Position numbers and translations under genes: made by a program. The notes under the pieces were generated by a model, which saw only the letters and a list, made by a program, of their open reading frames with translations, made no database searches and was not told where the DNA came from. A stretch of DNA of 64,000 nt from JBIOHP01 sp044449065 (GTDB lineage: Bacteria > Bacteroidota > Ignavibacteria > UBA10030 > SZUA-254): assembly GCA_044449065.1 (NCBI GenBank), contig JBIOHP010000002.1:186001-250000 (forward strand). Direction: 5' to 3'. This document shows, piece after piece, positions 62,348-64,000 of this stretch; position 1 is the stretch's first letter; each line of letters begins with the position of its first letter.

Positions 62348-62355
62348 TAAATCCG
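62348..62355. repeat. Target-site duplication, right
   Basis: TAAATCCG, identical to 59648-59655. Confidence 0.9.
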
Positions 62356-62475
62356 ACATAGAAATATAGTACCAGCAAAGGGGTGGCGACAAAGAGAAAC
62401 GTTTTGGAAGCAGAACAGGCCAAAAACAATTAAGATTAATGAGCAATATTTAATCTCCACCTTCCGCATTGTGGG

Positions 62476-62504
62476 TTGCTCTGCCAACAAGTTTTTCGTA
62501 TATT
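62476..62504 (+). promoter_or_regulatory. Promoter of the YD-like repeat gene
   Basis: TTGCTC (62476-62481), a 17-bp spacer and TATATT (62499-62504); the gene starts 100 bp downstream. Confidence 0.6.
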
Positions 62505-62604
62505 TATGAATTAATTAACAGGAATCTGAAAATTTGAGCGGCACTTTTGGTACATTAAACTAAAAACTAATTTTTTTAATTTCTTATTAAAAAAGGAGAA
62601 TGTT

Positions 62605-64000
62605 ATGAAAGTTTTTTTGTCAATTCTTGCAATTATGTTCTTCATTATACCTGCACACAATCTCAGAGCACAAGAGACACATAGCCCGAGTCTCTATGAT
62701 AATATCCCTTATTCACTTTGTGATATAAAATTTGGATCCGCAAATTATGCCAAGAAAGTTCAATCTCCTTTATATCCTCAGAGCGGAGAACAAAACCTTT
62801 CGCTTGTCGAAAGAATGATCACTCAACAAAAAGACGTCTCTGACGCTTTTTTAAATAAACAAGCTCAGCGTAACCTCGGACCAAATAAAACAGCCGCTCC
62901 TAATAGTCAAATCTATCTTCCTGATTCATTAACTCTTTATGCAATGAGTGATACGCTGCGAATGAGCGCGTCTTACAACCAGAAGGGGTGGAACAACCAA
63001 ATATTAGTGCAGGTTTGGCTAAGCGGGTATTGGGTAAATTATACCCAAACTTCCTGGACATACCTGGATTCGAATGCAAGCAATCTTACTCTGAAGCAGA
63101 CGTGGTTGAATGGGCAATGGACAAACTCAACGCTGGACAGCTCAACCTACGATGCGCATGGACACATGCTTGTCCATTTGTTCAAGTATTGGTATCAAGG
63201 AGCATGGAAGGATTCGATCCTGAGCAGTCGTACCTACGATGTAAATGGGAACATGCTTACGAATGTAGGCTGGTACAAGATAAATAACCAATGGACAAAT
63301 CACGATCGAAGCACATACACCTACGATGGCGGCGGGAATGTGCTTACATATCTCTTTGAGTCGGCGGTTTCCAGCCAGTGGGTAAATTCAGACCTAAGCA
63401 TCTATACGTATGATGGAAACGGGCACATGCTTAGCCAGGTGAACCAGTATTGGCAGGGCGGGCAATGGATAAATTCATACCAAGACGCCTACACGTACGA
63501 TGCAAACGGACACATCCTCACCATGCTGCGTCAGGTTTGGAATGGGCAATGGAATAATGCAGCGCTATCCACCTACACCTACGATGCGAACGGAAATATG
63601 CTGAGTTATCTCTCGCAGATCTCGGCTAACGGGCAATGGACAAATTCAACGATCCACACGTACACATACGATGCGAATGGAAAAATGCTTACAGATTGGC
63701 TCAAGGGATGGACAAATGGAGCGTGGATGAATGGATCGCTCTACACATACACGTACGATGCAAATAGAAATATGGTTAATGAATTACTTCAATACTGGCT
63801 AAACGGGCAATGGACAAATTATCAGCAATCCGCCTTCACCTACGATGCAAATGGCAATGAGCTTACGGGAAATAATACAATGTGGTCCGGTTCTTCATGG
63901 GTACCGACAGATAACAACTTTCCTCTTGCTGTAAACGGCGCTACATTTAATTTTACCGGCTACAGAATCATTATTTCATACATCCCGGCAAATACAACGG
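62605..64000 (+). CDS. Secreted YD-like repeat protein, 3' end outside window
   Basis: An ATG at 62605 with AAGGAG upstream opens a frame of 465 codons that is still open at the edge. It begins with a signal peptide (VFLSILAIMFFIIPAHNLRA), then a Gln/Asn-rich linker. From about codon 145 come nine repeats of 29 residues (87 bp; one of 28) with the core YTYDANGNML and W.NGQWTNS between them. These resemble YD/RHS-type repeats but are longer than the usual 20-23. A C-terminal sorting domain would be expected beyond the edge, by comparison with the other secreted proteins here. Confidence 0.8.
   Translation, partial: MKVFLSILAIMFFIIPAHNLRAQETHSPSLYDNIPYSLCDIKFGSANYAKKVQSPLYPQSGEQNLSLVERMITQQKDVSDAFLNKQAQRNLGPNKTAAPNSQIYLPDSLTLYAMSDTLRMSASYNQKGWNNQILVQVWLSGYWVNYTQTSWTYLDSNASNLTLKQTWLNGQWTNSTLDSSTYDAHGHMLVHLFKYWYQGAWKDSILSSRTYDVNGNMLTNVGWYKINNQWTNHDRSTYTYDGGGNVLTYLFESAVSSQWVNSDLSIYTYDGNGHMLSQVNQYWQGGQWINSYQDAYTYDANGHILTMLRQVWNGQWNNAALSTYTYDANGNMLSYLSQISANGQWTNSTIHTYTYDANGKMLTDWLKGWTNGAWMNGSLYTYTYDANRNMVNELLQYWLNGQWTNYQQSAFTYDANGNELTGNNTMWSGSSWVPTDNNFPLAVNGATFNFTGYRIIISYIPANTT

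Noticed and set aside
62988..63287. Open frame of 99 codons at the right edge
   Set aside because: It is out of frame with the long repeat-protein gene starting at 62605, which has a signal peptide, ribosome site and regular repeats.
1..64000. tRNA, rRNA or riboswitch genes
   Set aside because: I looked in the gaps for tRNA T-loop patterns and known conserved cores and saw none I could support.

Overview
The window looks like chromosomal DNA of an Ignavibacteria/Chlorobiota-type bacterium (Bacteroidota superphylum). Three large secreted proteins carry the C-terminal NYPNPFNPTT sorting domain of the type IX secretion system (T9SS). The core genes are of Chlorobi/Bacteroidota type, and several promoters read as TTGnnn-N17-TATATT, closer to ordinary sigma-70 than to the TAnnTTTG box of Bacteroidia. 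This placement is inferred from content; no rRNA or tRNA gene is present.

Layout. 1-3.4 kb (minus): operon of PTS-type EIIA, hisS, a hypothetical protein, lgt, a small thioredoxin-fold protein and a partial membrane protein. 3.5-7.0 kb (minus): larB, then cystathionine beta-synthase and gamma-lyase, a complete reverse transsulfuration pair. 7.1-15.3 kb (plus): plsY, split transketolase, an HtrA protease, purB, then an aldehyde dehydrogenase and L-lysine 6-aminotransferase, probably for lysine catabolism. 15.4-24.5 kb (minus) is accessory: two T9SS cargo proteins, a zinc-finger anti-sigma-like membrane protein, a GxxExxY protein, a divergent sigma-factor-like protein and a subtilase. Five copies of a CTCTGCG/CGCAGAG repeat separate these genes.

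24.8-30.2 kb (plus): a membrane protein with an aldehyde dehydrogenase, a lipoprotein, a YbjQ-family protein and an unrecognised Rossmann-fold protein. 30.8-38.5 kb (minus): an efflux locus with TolC, membrane fusion protein, ABC ATPase and three MacB-type permeases; the third permease lies beyond a terminator and between inverted repeats. 38.6-48.2 kb (minus): CCA-adding enzyme, a Gfo/Idh/MocA oxidoreductase, a GT-C-like membrane protein, a HAD phosphatase and a 1495-residue T9SS cargo protein. 48.5-52.6 kb (plus): class I fructose-bisphosphate aldolase, a broken small membrane-protein gene, an O6-alkylguanine repair protein, an RlmI-type methyltransferase and an outer membrane protein. 52.7-59.6 kb (minus): uvrA, a small beta-barrel protein and carB.

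59.66-62.35 kb is the most striking part: an apparently intact IS1-family transposon of 2692 bp with 17-bp terminal inverted repeats (one mismatch) and a perfect 8-bp target duplication. Besides its transposase it carries up to five small passenger genes, including a DUF5678-like protein translationally coupled to a retropepsin-like aspartic protease, and a KGG-motif basic protein with a leaderless promoter. The transposase promoter is overlaid by a perfect 12-bp-arm dyad. The window ends inside a secreted protein built of 29-residue YD-like repeats whose open frame continues past the edge.
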